A stretch of DNA of 64,000 nucleotides from Moringa oleifera (Eukaryota > Streptophyta > Magnoliopsida > Brassicales > Moringaceae), in assembly GCA_021397835.1 (NCBI GenBank), contig JAJFZO010000094.1:1404501-1468500 (forward strand), written 5' to 3'. The translations under genes and the position numbers were made by a program. The notes beneath the pieces were generated by a model, which did not search any database, was not told the origin of the DNA, and was given only the letters and a program-made list of their open reading frames with translations. Below are positions 48,701-58,113 of the stretch, piece after piece; positions within the stretch are counted from its first letter, which is position 1; each line of letters opens with the position of its first letter.

Positions 48701-49353
48701 CTCTCTCATCTATCTCTTCCCTTGGAGCCATTAACCCAAACTACAACTGGATTGAAGCCTCTCTGCCAGCCTTTGAAGCTACTAGTAAGCCACGTGGGGA
48801 CCCCAGTGCAATTGCTGTTGTTGAGCTGCATCCGGATAATCAGTATAAAATTATAGGAGAAATCTCAGCCTCCAAGCTTTGGAAATGTGATTATTTGGCT
48901 GCTGCTTGGGCTTTAGCTAATCTTTCAGCAGGGCAATTTGTAATGGGAGTCGAGGATAATATGGCCTCAAGATCATTTCCTGATTTTTCAGTTAATTCAG
49001 CAGTTGGACAAAACAATGTAGCAAACGGGGTTGGATCAACAAGGCCAAGGAAGTTCAGTAGTAGAAGCATTGGGTTTAATCCAGCAAGTGCAAGCTTTAC
49101 CGTTGGCAGGAGTATGTATAGGGGCAGAAGTGCACCTTTGACATGTAAAATTACGAGCTCATTAGCGGCAGTCATGGCTCAAATGCTTTCTCACAGGGCA
49201 ACCCATGTTTGGGTGACTGAGGATGAAAGTGATGATGTTTTGGTTGGAGTAGTTGGGTACGCAGATATACTGGTTGCCGTGACTAAACAGCCTTCCTCCT
49301 TTATTCCTTCAAATCGGTCTTGTGAAGGTTTTGGAGCTGAAATTCAAAATTGA
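35922..49353 (+). CDS. CBSX6: CBSX6-like CBS-domain protein, 2 coding exons around a 12-kb intron
   Basis: Coding exons 35922-36265 and 48423-49353 join in phase (ACA AG | A TTG, giving R-L-I-D) to 424 aa. The start is MASVFLYHVVGDLTVGKP in a strong Kozak context. The CBS folds are visible as repeated strand-helix units: VESAIRAIGESTECGIPVW and RFVGILNSLDIVAFL in exon 1, IDALEMMKQGVRRLLVP and LSREDVIRFLIG (from about residue 188), and a last pair with MLSHRATHVWVTE and VLVGVVGYADILVAV (about 375-415). A Ser/Asn-rich linker spans about 156-182. It closely matches what I recall of Arabidopsis CBSX6 (At1g65320). CBS pairs bind adenosine nucleotides and act as energy sensors, but the partner and location of CBSX6 are not established. 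The intron spans 36266-48422 and carries a LINE and other repeats, so short-read gene models may split this gene. Confidence 0.93.
36266..42169 (+). other. CBSX6 intron, first part
   Basis: Mostly unique-looking AT-rich intron sequence to about 40.9 kb, with a TAAA microsatellite near 37950-37971 and a SINE-like stretch near 38.3 kb. From about 41.0 to 42.1 kb the composition turns G-rich and purine-skewed on the plus strand. This may be the decayed 5' part (ORF1 or linker) of the LINE that follows, but no protein domain is readable there. Confidence 0.5.
38260..38455 (+). mobile_element. Possible tRNA-derived SINE
   Basis: TGGTAAGCAAGTG (38286-38298) resembles a pol III A box, and GAGTTCGAATTCC about 35 bases downstream (near 38321-38333) matches the B box GGTTCRANYCC. 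The stretch ends near a G-run followed by an A-run (about 38437-38453). No target duplication or second copy was found, so this stays tentative. Confidence 0.3.
42734..42763 (+). repeat. Poly-G tract, 30 G
   Basis: An uninterrupted run of 30 guanines inside the decayed LINE. Such a run can fold as a G-quadruplex and is a known cause of sequencing and assembly error, so its exact length is uncertain. Confidence 0.9.
44218..44235 (+). repeat. Poly-G tract, 18 G
   Basis: A second guanine run in the same LINE, followed by AAGGGTGGGGGAG, so the local strand has at least four G-runs. The same quadruplex and assembly caveats apply. Confidence 0.9.
45864..46631. mobile_element. Inverted-repeat-ended non-coding element (MULE/MITE-like)
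   Basis: The left end GGGCAAAATACATTTTCTAC, followed by a block ending TTTAGTGCTTTTA...GTGGTTTAA, is matched by the reverse complement of the right end, GGACAAATTACATTTTCCAC followed by TTTAGTGCTTTTA...GTGGTTTAA. The arms are about 60-70 bp with scattered mismatches. The body is about 770 bp and non-coding and contains three diverged direct repeats. GGG(C)AAAAT...ATTTT termini with long arms resemble Mutator-type or foldback elements. I could not find a convincing target duplication. It sits directly after the LINE end. Confidence 0.65.
46055..46470. repeat. Three diverged direct repeats inside the inverted-repeat element
   Basis: Each unit begins with an ATTTTTACATGAAAGTTTG-like stretch (near 46060, 46210 and 46345). 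It continues with AAAATTCCAA/AAAATTCTGG and a CATGAG/TGCAAG-then-AAATTTC block, and ends with a homopolymer-rich TTTTTTATTTTTTAGTATT-like stretch. Spacing is about 140-150 bp. They are degenerate, and there is no coding potential. Confidence 0.6.
46632..48422 (+). other. CBSX6 intron, last part
   Basis: Intron sequence up to the acceptor TTGTTCTTGTGCAAG at 48422. No gene or clear element is seen. Short open frames such as 47227-47415 lack any family signature. Confidence 0.6.
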
Positions 49354-51368
49354 TTATTATTATTATTTTTTATTTTTCTTTAGTTTGTTCTATGAGACTC
49401 CCTTTTTGCATCTATATGCTGCTCTGGATCTTCTTAAGCTTTTGAACCTTTGGCGTGGGAAGAGTCTTCAGATATTAGGATATTTTATGAGGAATGTGGC
49501 AGAAAACTTTTGCCTGGTCTTGGGACTCCTTCAAGTATTAATTGCTTGTATAATGTTGCAATAAGTTGAATGAGATTATGCAGTTTGTGCAAAGTTGAGG
49601 TTAATTTTAATGCGAAAAAAATTAAAAGCTACAAAGAAATGTTAAAACAGTAACTGATAATGGCGCGTTTGTTTCAAGGATCAAGTCTGGCTATTTAAAC
49701 ACTCCTTGAATAACAGCTGACAAGGCCTTTGAGTATCATAAAGAAGAGAGCAAAAGAATGAGTAAATCCATGCAATGGGATACCTGAATCGGAGTTCTCA
49801 TAGTAATTTGACAGCTTATGAATGAATAATAATGTCGTAATGCCATAGCGACATGTCAATTTGAAGAATCCTTTTCAATTATTAACCATTTCATTTCATG
49901 CAGTCTTTCAAATGGAGGTCAGAATTAATGGTTAATTATGAGTCTATCTAGTAGTGGTTTATGAATCACAGAGCAAGTGTTACTGGCTTGAATGGATTAG
50001 CATAATGGAACAAGTAGAGTTTACACAGTGAATCATGAATCTTGTTAGTAGTTTAGATGGATTAACATGAGTGAATTTTTTATTAACTTATTTTTTTATT
50101 TTTTAAAAATAATAATACGTGATAATTTTATAAAATAAATTATTAAAATTTGAACAAATGAAATTGACCCGTGAAGCAAAAGCCAAATGGCAGTGCTGAC
50201 TAGGGTATGTTATTTGAGGGTTCAGCTACCACATTTTCCGGCATCACAACATATTCAACATCGTTATAATTAAAATAGATATTTGTGCACCAGCCCTTTG
50301 GCTCCTTGGGTTTTCAACACGTGGAACACTAAATGTGGTAGCGCTGTGTCCTTTAACGGAAGCCCGAGATGATACGAGATATCTTAGTGCTTTAAACTTA
50401 GTGCACTTGATCTTCTTTGTCCTGCATGTTAAAAGAGCTTTGAACTGAAGCCTTTATTTCTGTGGTATTAGGAAGAGAGCATGAGAATATTCAGACAGTC
50501 TACTTGAAGATATGATATGAGATGCCCTTTGGAAAAGGAGGAGTAATAATAAGTTATTCCCTTCACAAATGCACCCCTCAAGCTTTACAAATTGGCAGAT
50601 TGGTAATTCACCAATTTACAGTATTGACCTAAAAGATCATATTCCTCAAGTTATACACATTACAATTCCTTGGTTCTCACAATTCTCTCCCTCTCTTTTA
50701 TTATCTTTTTTTTTCTTTTTTGTGTGATTCTAAATTTCTCATAAGAAAAGAAATATTCAAAACCAATATTCTCTCCTCAATTATTCATCAAAAACTATCG
50801 CATCCTAGTCTCTTGAGTTAGATACAATGACCTCTCAAGATGATAAGATCATATCTTCATAAAGAAATCTCCTAAGTAGATGTGTGGAGCACAAAAATAA
50901 GTTACCTATTGATTCTATAAAGATAACAGTGGTGTTATCATTTTTTTTTCTTTTCAGAATAAGCTTGCCAATCACTTTGGGCAATCCTAACATGCCAACA
51001 CGTATGGAAGTCTTCAAGAAGATATTTTGAGAGAAAATTACTTTCAAAAAGTAAGGTGCTTATAATTATTATTTTTACTATTATTTTAATTATAAAAAAA
51101 ATGATTAGAATCTATATAATTTTAAAATCACGAGATCTTCATACATACTATATTATTGATTTTTTTATAATTTGAAAAGTATACTATGAAAGATATCTTT
51201 ACAAAATTTTGTTTTACATTAAAAATTTTAAATTTACTCAATTAGATGTTCTCGACTGCAATAATATAACAACTTACTTAAAAATCTTAATCACACGAGC
51301 AATTTAGGTGAGACGTGATACTTCATGCCACTTAAGTACATGATATCTTCCCTTTTTTAAGCTTATGA
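49354..51368. other. CBSX6 3' region and intergenic DNA
   Basis: The CBSX6 3'-UTR should occupy the first few hundred bases. The rest becomes AT-rich towards 51 kb. No further gene is recognised. Confidence 0.55.
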
Positions 51369-51399
51369 ATACATCACAAAAAAATATTACTTATTGATG

Positions 51400-52070
51400 T
51401 TATTTTTATTAATAATCAAATTCGTTAATATATGTACATAAATGGTGATAGATTTTTCAGTCTGTCATTGAATGTATAATTAATATCACATTCATTATTA
51501 TGTGTCATACATATACTGACTGTTTTTTCTATTTTTCATTAAAAGTGAAAGTATATATTAATAAATGACTATTTGGGTTATTAATTTTTTGTATATAATG
51601 ATGGTTATTACCAGCCCATTTGTAAAAGTTTTACTTTTAGTGACGGTTTTTATGTTTATCAGTAAATGTCTAGTCCATATTGATGGATAGCTTTGTGCGT
51701 CACTAATTATCTCACTTATACTGATAAAATTTTTTCTTTTCATCAGCAAATCCTTAGTATTTATTAATGATCATCTTCATCTGTCATTAAATATCTGATG
51801 TATGCTAACGATTATTTATTTACCGTAAGTAAATGTTTCACTTACGATGCATATTTTCGTTTGTTAATCAATGCATACTTATACTAATGAATATTTTTAT
51901 GCATCATTAAATTTTCAATATATATTGATGGATTTTTTTTAGGCAATCGTTACTAAATGTTTCACATATACTGACAAATGTTTTATTTTGTTAGTAAATG
52001 TTTACTTATATTGAAAGATATTTTTATGTGTTATTAAATATTTTAAAAATTTTCAAATCTAAATCTGTTG
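51400..52070. repeat. Subterminal repeat array, left side of the CACTA-like element
   Basis: About a dozen degenerate units of roughly 40-60 bp. Each has a TATATTGATG/TATACTGACA start, a TTTTTATG/TTTTGTT middle and a CATTAAAT/AGTAAATGTTT end. Such arrays bind the TNPA-type protein in En/Spm elements. There are no uniform spacers, so this is not a CRISPR-type array. Confidence 0.6.
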
Positions 52071-52679
52071 TACTAAATTTAGTTTAAATAATTCTTATGG
52101 ATAATAAATAAATAAATAAAGGTGTGGTGTAAATTGAACCAAATTGAAACATAATATGTACAATTAATCCAATGGATAATTCAAGACATAAAATAAAGAA
52201 TGATTTTAATTTAGTTTTTTTACTATTTACTCTGGAATAAATAAATGACTTTTTTACAAAATAATTGATCATGTTCCTTTTTTAATGTTAAATTTTTATT
52301 ATCATAAAAGATTATCAAGTGATGTTTATTCATACAATCGAATATATTTTACTAATTAATCACATATCATTATAATTAATTTGTTAATTTCCTTATTATC
52401 TCAAAGGATTACCAATTAATATTACAAACAATGAGATGTTTGATATCCTGACCATTCAAAGCTTAAATTATAAATTATCATTAGAATAAAATAACAAAAA
52501 TCTTTTAAATTTTATTAAATTTTTTAATTATAATATTGCAATTGACTAGTGACAAAATTATGCTACACTCGACAATGATGTAGTGCCAGTTCACCACCAT
52601 TATCATAAAATTAATTTTTTGATTATATTTTTTTCTTTTTTAATGAAGAGCCGAGTAGGCCTTTGTGATTAAACTTAAA

Positions 52680-52740
52680 CGAAAACATCAATATGTGTAT
52701 ATATATATATATACACACACACACAGACATGCACACAAAC
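52680..52740. repeat. TA/CA compound microsatellite
   Basis: A (TA)n run passes directly into (CA)n (TGTGTATATATATATATATATACACACACACACAG-type transition, near 52694-52726). It is a potential polymorphic marker within the CACTA-like element. Confidence 0.85.
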
Positions 52741-53510
52741 ATGCGAACAAAAGCTTGATAAATATCATTTTTATAAAAATAATATAGTAAGAAAAATATT
52801 TGGTAAATATCATTTAAAACCTTAAATTTTATCATCTCATTCCAATCAAACTTTGGCTTTCAAAACGTATTCAAATACACTTTAATCTATTGATTTTTTT
52901 TAATTAAATCTTAACTCAAAATAATTATGAAAAATTAATAATTTTTTATTATTAAAATGGTATAAAAAACTATTCAAATAGATTTTACACTTTATTTTGA
53001 TTTTATTTTTTAAAATTAAAAAAAAATTAACTAACTAATTATTTCTTAAAAAATTTTCAAATTTTTGATATTATATTTTTTAATATATATATATTTTTAG
53101 TACTCAAAAAATTTTAGATTTTTTTTATAATGATAGCTTGAATTGTTTTTCATATATAAAAAATTATAAGTTAAAATTATTATTAAATATTTCTAACTTG
53201 AATATCTTTAATATTTAAATTTTTAATAAGGTTCAATTTTGGTCAAAATTAAATTATTATGGTTTACTTGGATACTTTTCAAAAGTAAAGGTTTGATTTG
53301 AGAAAGATAATAAAATTTAGGGTTTAAAATAATACTTAAAATTTTTTTAATATATTAAACTATGAATAATAGGTATATGATGTGTCTCTTTCATAACGTG
53401 GCACTAAAGAAAACATTACAATTGTGATTTTGAAGCTAAAAGGAACATTTAATAAATATATATACTCTAAAACCAAAATTGTTTTGCGTCTTATCATTTC
53501 TCTAGAAAAG

Positions 53511-53515
53511 AAAAG
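53511..53515. repeat. Target-site duplication AAAAG, left
   Basis: AAAAG directly precedes the TGTTGG LTR end and is repeated directly after the other LTR at 58109-58113. Five bases is the usual Ty1/copia duplication length. Confidence 0.85.
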
Positions 53516-53818
53516 TGTTGGATTTTTTAAAGGAAAAAAATATTAAGAAAAAAAGGAATTGCTGTGTAAAGTTCTGTTTTTTATTAAACTGATGAAGACT
53601 TTAAATACAGCTAAAATTCAAAAACTGAAATACGTGAAAACAGCAACTACTTACGTTTTCAGTTTAACTACTTCCTAAAAATCTGAAACTACTGCTGACT
53701 AAGTTATTTGAATCATTCAAACAACACTAAGTAAGACATCAAATTTATTTAAAATAAAAGACAACTAATAAATTCCAGCATGGATGAAATCTGCAGCAAC
53801 TAAAGTACAGCTTCAACA
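53516..53818 (-). repeat. 3' LTR of the copia element
   Basis: A 303-bp LTR with the same TGTTG...CAACA ends. The pol stop codon (53813-53815) falls inside the first bases of this LTR as read on the minus strand. Confidence 0.95.
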
Positions 53819-56362
53819 CTCCTCCTTACTTTGGTTGCTGCAAACTCCAAGTTTTTCTCTGAGAAATTCAAACTTGCTTCTTGGTAAAGGCTTCGTGAAT
53901 ATATCGGCAAGTTGCAATTCAGTTTTGCAATAAGTCAAGCAAACTGTACCTTCTTTCTGCACTTCTCGAAGGAAAAATAATTTAATGTTGAAATGCTTGG
54001 TTTTTCCATGAAAAACAGGATTGTTTGAAATCGAAATAGCAGCTTGATTATCAACAAACACTTCAGTACATCCCTCTTGCTTCATTTTTAAATCTACCAA
54101 CACTTTTTTGAGCCATAAAGCTTGATTCACAGCAGCATTAGCAGCAACGAATTCAGCTTCTGCCGTAGACTGTGCCACTGTATCTTGCTTTTTACAGCTC
54201 CATGAGAATACACTTGAACCAAGCAAGAAACAGTATCCTGAAGTGCTATTCAAATCATCAAGAGAGCCTCCCCAATCACTATCGGAATATCCTTGCAAAA
54301 CACAATTCTGACTTTTGCAAAATTTAATTCCAAAACTCAAAGTCCCTTTCACATATCTCAGGACTCTTTTAGCAGCAGTAAGATGAGTTTCATTTGCACA
54401 ATTGGTAAATCTAGATAGTAGACTTACTGAATGTAAGATATCAGGCCTAGTAGCCGTCAAGTACATTAAACAACCAACTAGACTTCTGTAAAATGTTTCA
54501 TCAACTGGTTCAGCTTCATCTTCTTTGCTCAACTTCTCCTTCTGGCACATTGGAGTATCTACTCTCTTGTATTCATCCATTTTGAATTTTTTCAGGATTT
54601 CCTTCGCATACTTTTGTTGACAGATGAACACTTCTCCAGGTTTCTGCTTTATTTCCATTCCCAAAAAGTATGCCATTTCCCCCAAATCTGTCATCTCAAA
54701 AATTTGTTTCATATCTTTCTTGAACATTTTCACCATCTCTTCATTACTTCCAGTGACCAACAGATCATCCACATACAATGAAACAACAATAAAATTGATT
54801 TCATCACCTTTAATGTATAGGGTAGCTTCATTAAGACTTCTGTTGAAACCCAGTTTCATCAAATACTCATCAATTCTGCTGTACCATGCTCTTGGGGCCT
54901 GTTTCAGACCATACAGGGCCTTCTTGAGCAAGCACACATCATCTTCTTGCCCTTTCACAGCGAAGCCTTCCGGTTGCTCGACATAAATCTCTTCCTCCAA
55001 AAAACCATTTAGGAATGCTGACTTGACATCAAGTTGATATACTTTCCAATTCTTTTGTGCAGCTATCACAAGCAACAACCTGATTGTGTCTAATCTGGCA
55101 ACAGGAGCAAATGTGTCAGAAAAATCAACACCAAAAATTTGAGCATACCCTTTTACAACAAGCCTAGCTTTATGCTTGTTGATTGAACCATCAGGATTTA
55201 ACTTGGTTCTAAATACCCACTTCACTCCAATCACTTTTCTATTTTTGGGTCTTTTCACCAGCCTCCATGTTTCATTTTTTTCAATCATTAACAGCTCTTC
55301 TTTCATTGCTGTAGTCCATTTTGGATCCTTCTCTGCTTCCCAAAAATCTGTTGGTTCAAGCACAGCAACATTGCATCTTTGATAAATATCAGAAAGTGAT
55401 CGCATACCTCTAATTGGAATGTCATCAACCAGCTCATCTTGATCAAGTTGATTTTTTAAAACTTGACCAAGACATTCAACTCCTTGTTTTTTATCCCAAT
55501 CCCACTCATCATTCTCCATGAAATGCACATCTCTACTTATCAAAATTTTCTTGGTGTTTGGTTGGAAAATTCTGTAAGCTTTAGAGACCAAGCTGTACCC
55601 GACAAAGATTCCAGCTTCTGCCTTTTTATCCAACTTATCCCGTTTTGTCTGAGGAATATAAACAAAACACAAGCAACCAAATACTTTGAGATTTTTTAGA
55701 GAGGGTTTAAAACCATACCAGGCTTCATACGGAGTTTTTTCTAAGACAGCTTTGGTAGGAAGTCGATTAAGAAGGAATACGGCCGTATATGCGGCCTCTG
55801 CCCAGTACTCCTTTGGCAAATTCTTCTCAAACATCAAACATCTCGCCATCTCCATTATGGTGCGGTTCTTTCTCTCGCTGACTCCATTCTGTTGTGGAGT
55901 GTATGGAGCAGTGAGTTGATGTTCTATCCCTACTTCTTCACAAAATTGGTTAAATTGATTGTAGGTGTACTCCTTGCCATTGTCAGATCTTAAAACTTGT
56001 ATTTTGTGACCACTTTGTGTTTCAATCCATTGCTTGAATTTCCAAAAAACACCAGCAACATCTGACTTGAATTTAAGAAAATAGATCCAACACATTCTGG
56101 AGAAATCATCAATAAATATCAAAAAATACCTGCTGTCATTGAGAGATGTTGTGCTGTGAGGTCCAGCCACATCCGTATGAATCAATTGCAGCTTCTCAGT
56201 AGCTCTCCAGGTTGATTGCTTGAATGGAAGTCTTGATTGCTTTCCTTGTTGACAAGCTTTACAGTCTGGAATTTCAGATTCAAGACAAGGGAGACCTTGA
56301 ACCAATTCCATTCTCTGCAAGTTGACAATAGCTTTCTGATTGAAATGTCCCAGCCTCTTGTG
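53813..56362 (-). CDS. Copia integrase, reverse transcriptase and RNase H portion
   Basis: Continues in the same frame after the stop. The pre-integrase zinc finger ends CKACQQGKQSRLPF. The integrase catalytic core has HTDVAGP, LRSDNGKEY and GVSERKNRTIMEMARC. RT follows with KARLVVKGYAQ, LDVKSAFLNG and the catalytic YVDDLLVTG. RNase H has YSDSDWGG and QSTAEAEFVAA. The C-terminus ADIFTKPL...FLREKLGV is typical of copia. No further stops are seen. Any expression would need an internal start or stop readthrough. The stop codon lies in the 3' LTR. Confidence 0.94.
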   Translation of the reverse strand, partial: HKRLGHFNQKAIVNLQRMELVQGLPCLESEIPDCKACQQGKQSRLPFKQSTWRATEKLQLIHTDVAGPHSTTSLNDSRYFLIFIDDFSRMCWIYFLKFKSDVAGVFWKFKQWIETQSGHKIQVLRSDNGKEYTYNQFNQFCEEVGIEHQLTAPYTPQQNGVSERKNRTIMEMARCLMFEKNLPKEYWAEAAYTAVFLLNRLPTKAVLEKTPYEAWYGFKPSLKNLKVFGCLCFVYIPQTKRDKLDKKAEAGIFVGYSLVSKAYRIFQPNTKKILISRDVHFMENDEWDWDKKQGVECLGQVLKNQLDQDELVDDIPIRGMRSLSDIYQRCNVAVLEPTDFWEAEKDPKWTTAMKEELLMIEKNETWRLVKRPKNRKVIGVKWVFRTKLNPDGSINKHKARLVVKGYAQIFGVDFSDTFAPVARLDTIRLLLVIAAQKNWKVYQLDVKSAFLNGFLEEEIYVEQPEGFAVKGQEDDVCLLKKALYGLKQAPRAWYSRIDEYLMKLGFNRSLNEATLYIKGDEINFIVVSLYVDDLLVTGSNEEMVKMFKKDMKQIFEMTDLGEMAYFLGMEIKQKPGEVFICQQKYAKEILKKFKMDEYKRVDTPMCQKEKLSKEDEAEPVDETFYRSLVGCLMYLTATRPDILHSVSLLSRFTNCANETHLTAAKRVLRYVKGTLSFGIKFCKSQNCVLQGYSDSDWGGSLDDLNSTSGYCFLLGSSVFSWSCKKQDTVAQSTAEAEFVAANAAVNQALWLKKVLVDLKMKQEGCTEVFVDNQAAISISNNPVFHGKTKHFNIKLFFLREVQKEGTVCLTYCKTELQLADIFTKPLPRSKFEFLREKLGVCSNQSKEEC
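53819..53831 (-). other. Polypurine tract of the copia element
   Basis: AAGTAAGGAGGAG-type sequence on the minus strand, immediately upstream of the 3' LTR. It is short and interrupted by one T. Position and composition fit the plus-strand priming site, and it overlaps the last pol codons. Confidence 0.7.
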
Positions 56363-57757
56363 CTAAATTTCTGAATGGACGTTTGCTGCAGGAAACGCTG
56401 CTTGCTCCTCCTCCAATGGATCAAGTGCAAAACTTTTTCCATTCATTTTAACTTTGAATACATCATTATCATTTGCATCTTTGATCAAACATTGATTACT
56501 TTCAAATATAACTTTGAAACCTTTTTTAATCAACTGGCCAACACTCAACAAATTTTGACTGATACTAGGCACAAATAAAACATCTTTGATAAATTTTGTA
56601 CCTGAAATACTTTCAATTGCCACTGTGCCTTTTCCTTTGACTGCAATTTTTTCTCCATTGCCAATCGTCACTTTAGAAACAACAGAAGTATCCAATTCCT
56701 TGAAGAGATCACGATCAAATGTCATATGATTAGTGCAACCGCTGTCAATTAGCCACTTCTCATTTGAATTAGAGGCTGCAAAGCAAGTGGCTACAAAAAG
56801 CTGCTCCTCTTCTGCATCAGCAACTTGAGCAACATTCTTTTGCTGCACATTCTCTTGCGTCACCATCTTTTGTTGACTGTTGCTTTTGCAGATTTTTTGA
56901 TGATGCCCCATTTTCAAGCATTTTTCACATTGCTGGTCTGGTTTTCTCCAACACTTCCATGGTGGATGATTTTCTCTTCCACAATGTTTACATGGAGAGA
57001 AATAAGACTTTGTTCCCATATTCGTATTTGGAGAATCAAAACCTGAATTTCCTTTCTTATAGCTTTCAAATTTCTTTCCTTTTCCCCCATAACTCGAGCC
57101 AGCCTTCGCAGCTAATGCACCTTCGACAGACCCTTCGGACCTCATCATCCTTCTCTGTTCTTGTGCCTGCAATGCATTCATCAATGCTGCCAAACTAATT
57201 TTTGACAGATCTTTAGAGTTTTCTAAGGAAGCAATTGTAGCTTCAAACCTCTCAGGAATGGTTACAAGGACTTTTTGAACTATTCTAGAATCAGGAAATT
57301 CAGATCCAAGTAATCTTACTTGATTTGCTATTCTGAGCAGCTTGCCAAAATATTCCTTCACCGTCTCTAATTCCTTCATTTGTTGGACCTCGAACTCCCT
57401 GATCAGGTTTAGAACTTTCATTCCTTTAATTCTTTCATCTCCTTCATACTTCTCTTTCAAGAAATTCCAAACTTCAAACGCTGATTTCATCGGCATGATT
57501 CTGAGAAAAATATCAGAAGAAACAGCAGCAAATAATGAAGCTCTCGCCTTGGATTTTTTTGATTTCTTCTCCTTATGTGACTTGATCTGCGCCATTGTTG
57601 GATTTGCAGGCAGTGGGAGAACTTCATAATCCTCCTCCATAGCTTCCCACAGATCGTTTGCCTCCAGATGAGCCTCCATCTTCGCTGCCCACACATGATA
57701 ACCTTCGCCATCAAACATTGGTGGTGCCAATGCCGTGAATGGTGTTTCAGCATCCAT
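56363..57757 (-). CDS. Copia gag-protease portion (464 aa before the stop)
   Basis: Starts MDAETPFTALAPPMFDGEGY at 57757. It contains a retrotransposon Gag domain (about residues 15-210). Two CCHC zinc knuckles follow: CKHCGRENHPPWKC and CEKCLKMGHHQKIC. The aspartic protease active site is WLIDSGCTNHM with following DRDLF. It ends at an in-frame TAG (56363-56365) at the entry to the pre-integrase domain. Downstream frame 53813-56362 is the same frame, so one nonsense mutation splits an otherwise continuous polyprotein. Confidence 0.93.
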   Translation of the reverse strand: MDAETPFTALAPPMFDGEGYHVWAAKMEAHLEANDLWEAMEEDYEVLPLPANPTMAQIKSHKEKKSKKSKARASLFAAVSSDIFLRIMPMKSAFEVWNFLKEKYEGDERIKGMKVLNLIREFEVQQMKELETVKEYFGKLLRIANQVRLLGSEFPDSRIVQKVLVTIPERFEATIASLENSKDLSKISLAALMNALQAQEQRRMMRSEGSVEGALAAKAGSSYGGKGKKFESYKKGNSGFDSPNTNMGTKSYFSPCKHCGRENHPPWKCWRKPDQQCEKCLKMGHHQKICKSNSQQKMVTQENVQQKNVAQVADAEEEQLFVATCFAASNSNEKWLIDSGCTNHMTFDRDLFKELDTSVVSKVTIGNGEKIAVKGKGTVAIESISGTKFIKDVLFVPSISQNLLSVGQLIKKGFKVIFESNQCLIKDANDNDVFKVKMNGKSFALDPLEEEQAAFPAANVHSEI

Positions 57758-57788
57758 TGATTAAGAAACAGGTCCCTTAAAGAAGAGG

Positions 57789-57800
57789 GCTCTGATACCA
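57789..57800 (-). other. Primer-binding site of the copia element
   Basis: TGGTATCAGAGC on the minus strand, complementary to the 3' end of plant initiator Met-tRNA. It lies three bases inside the 5' LTR. Confidence 0.92.
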
Positions 57801-57803
57801 ATT

Positions 57804-58108
57804 TGTTGGATTTTTTAAAGGAAAAGAAATATTAAGAAAAAAAAGGAATTGCTGTGTAAAGTTTTGTTTTTTATTGAACTGATGAAGACTTTAAATACAG
57901 TTAAAATTCAAAAACTGAAATACGTGAAAACAGCAACTACTTACGTTTTCAATTTAACTACTTCCTAAAAATCTGAAACTACTGCTGACTAAGTTATTTG
58001 AATCATTCAAACAACACTAAGTAAGACATCAAATTTATTTAAAATAAAAGACAGCTAATAAATTCCAGCATGGATGAAATCTGCAGCAACTAAAGTACAG
58101 CTTCAACA
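57804..58108 (-). repeat. 5' LTR of the copia element
   Basis: A 305-bp LTR (5' end of the minus-strand element) bounded by TGTTG...CAACA inverted ends. Differences from the other LTR include two length changes in A-runs and five transitions. Confidence 0.95.
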
Positions 58109-58113
58109 AAAAG
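58109..58113. repeat. Target-site duplication AAAAG, right
   Basis: Pairs with 53511-53515. The surrounding sequence is A-rich, but the match is exact and adjacent to both LTR ends. Confidence 0.85.

Larger units (their letters stand above)
53516..58108 (-). mobile_element. Nearly intact Ty1/copia LTR retrotransposon
   Basis: A 4.59-kb element on the minus strand with paired LTRs (57804-58108 as 5' LTR, 53516-53818 as 3' LTR). It has TG..CA ends, an AAAAG target duplication, a Met-tRNA primer-binding site, a purine-rich tract, and one gag-pol frame from 57757 to 53813. That frame is broken by a single in-frame stop at 56363-56365. The LTRs differ by five substitutions (all transitions) and two single-base indels over about 303 positions. 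This indicates recent insertion, younger than any other element in the window. Confidence 0.96.

Noticed and set aside
51400..52070. Repeat array as a possible CRISPR-like or satellite array
   Set aside because: Units are degenerate, unequal in length and lack uniform spacers. Context and the mirrored array at 59.5 kb fit transposon subterminal repeats. The DNA is a plant nuclear sequence.
54624..54986. 120-codon plus-strand frame within the copia element
   Set aside because: Antisense shadow of the reverse transcriptase region.
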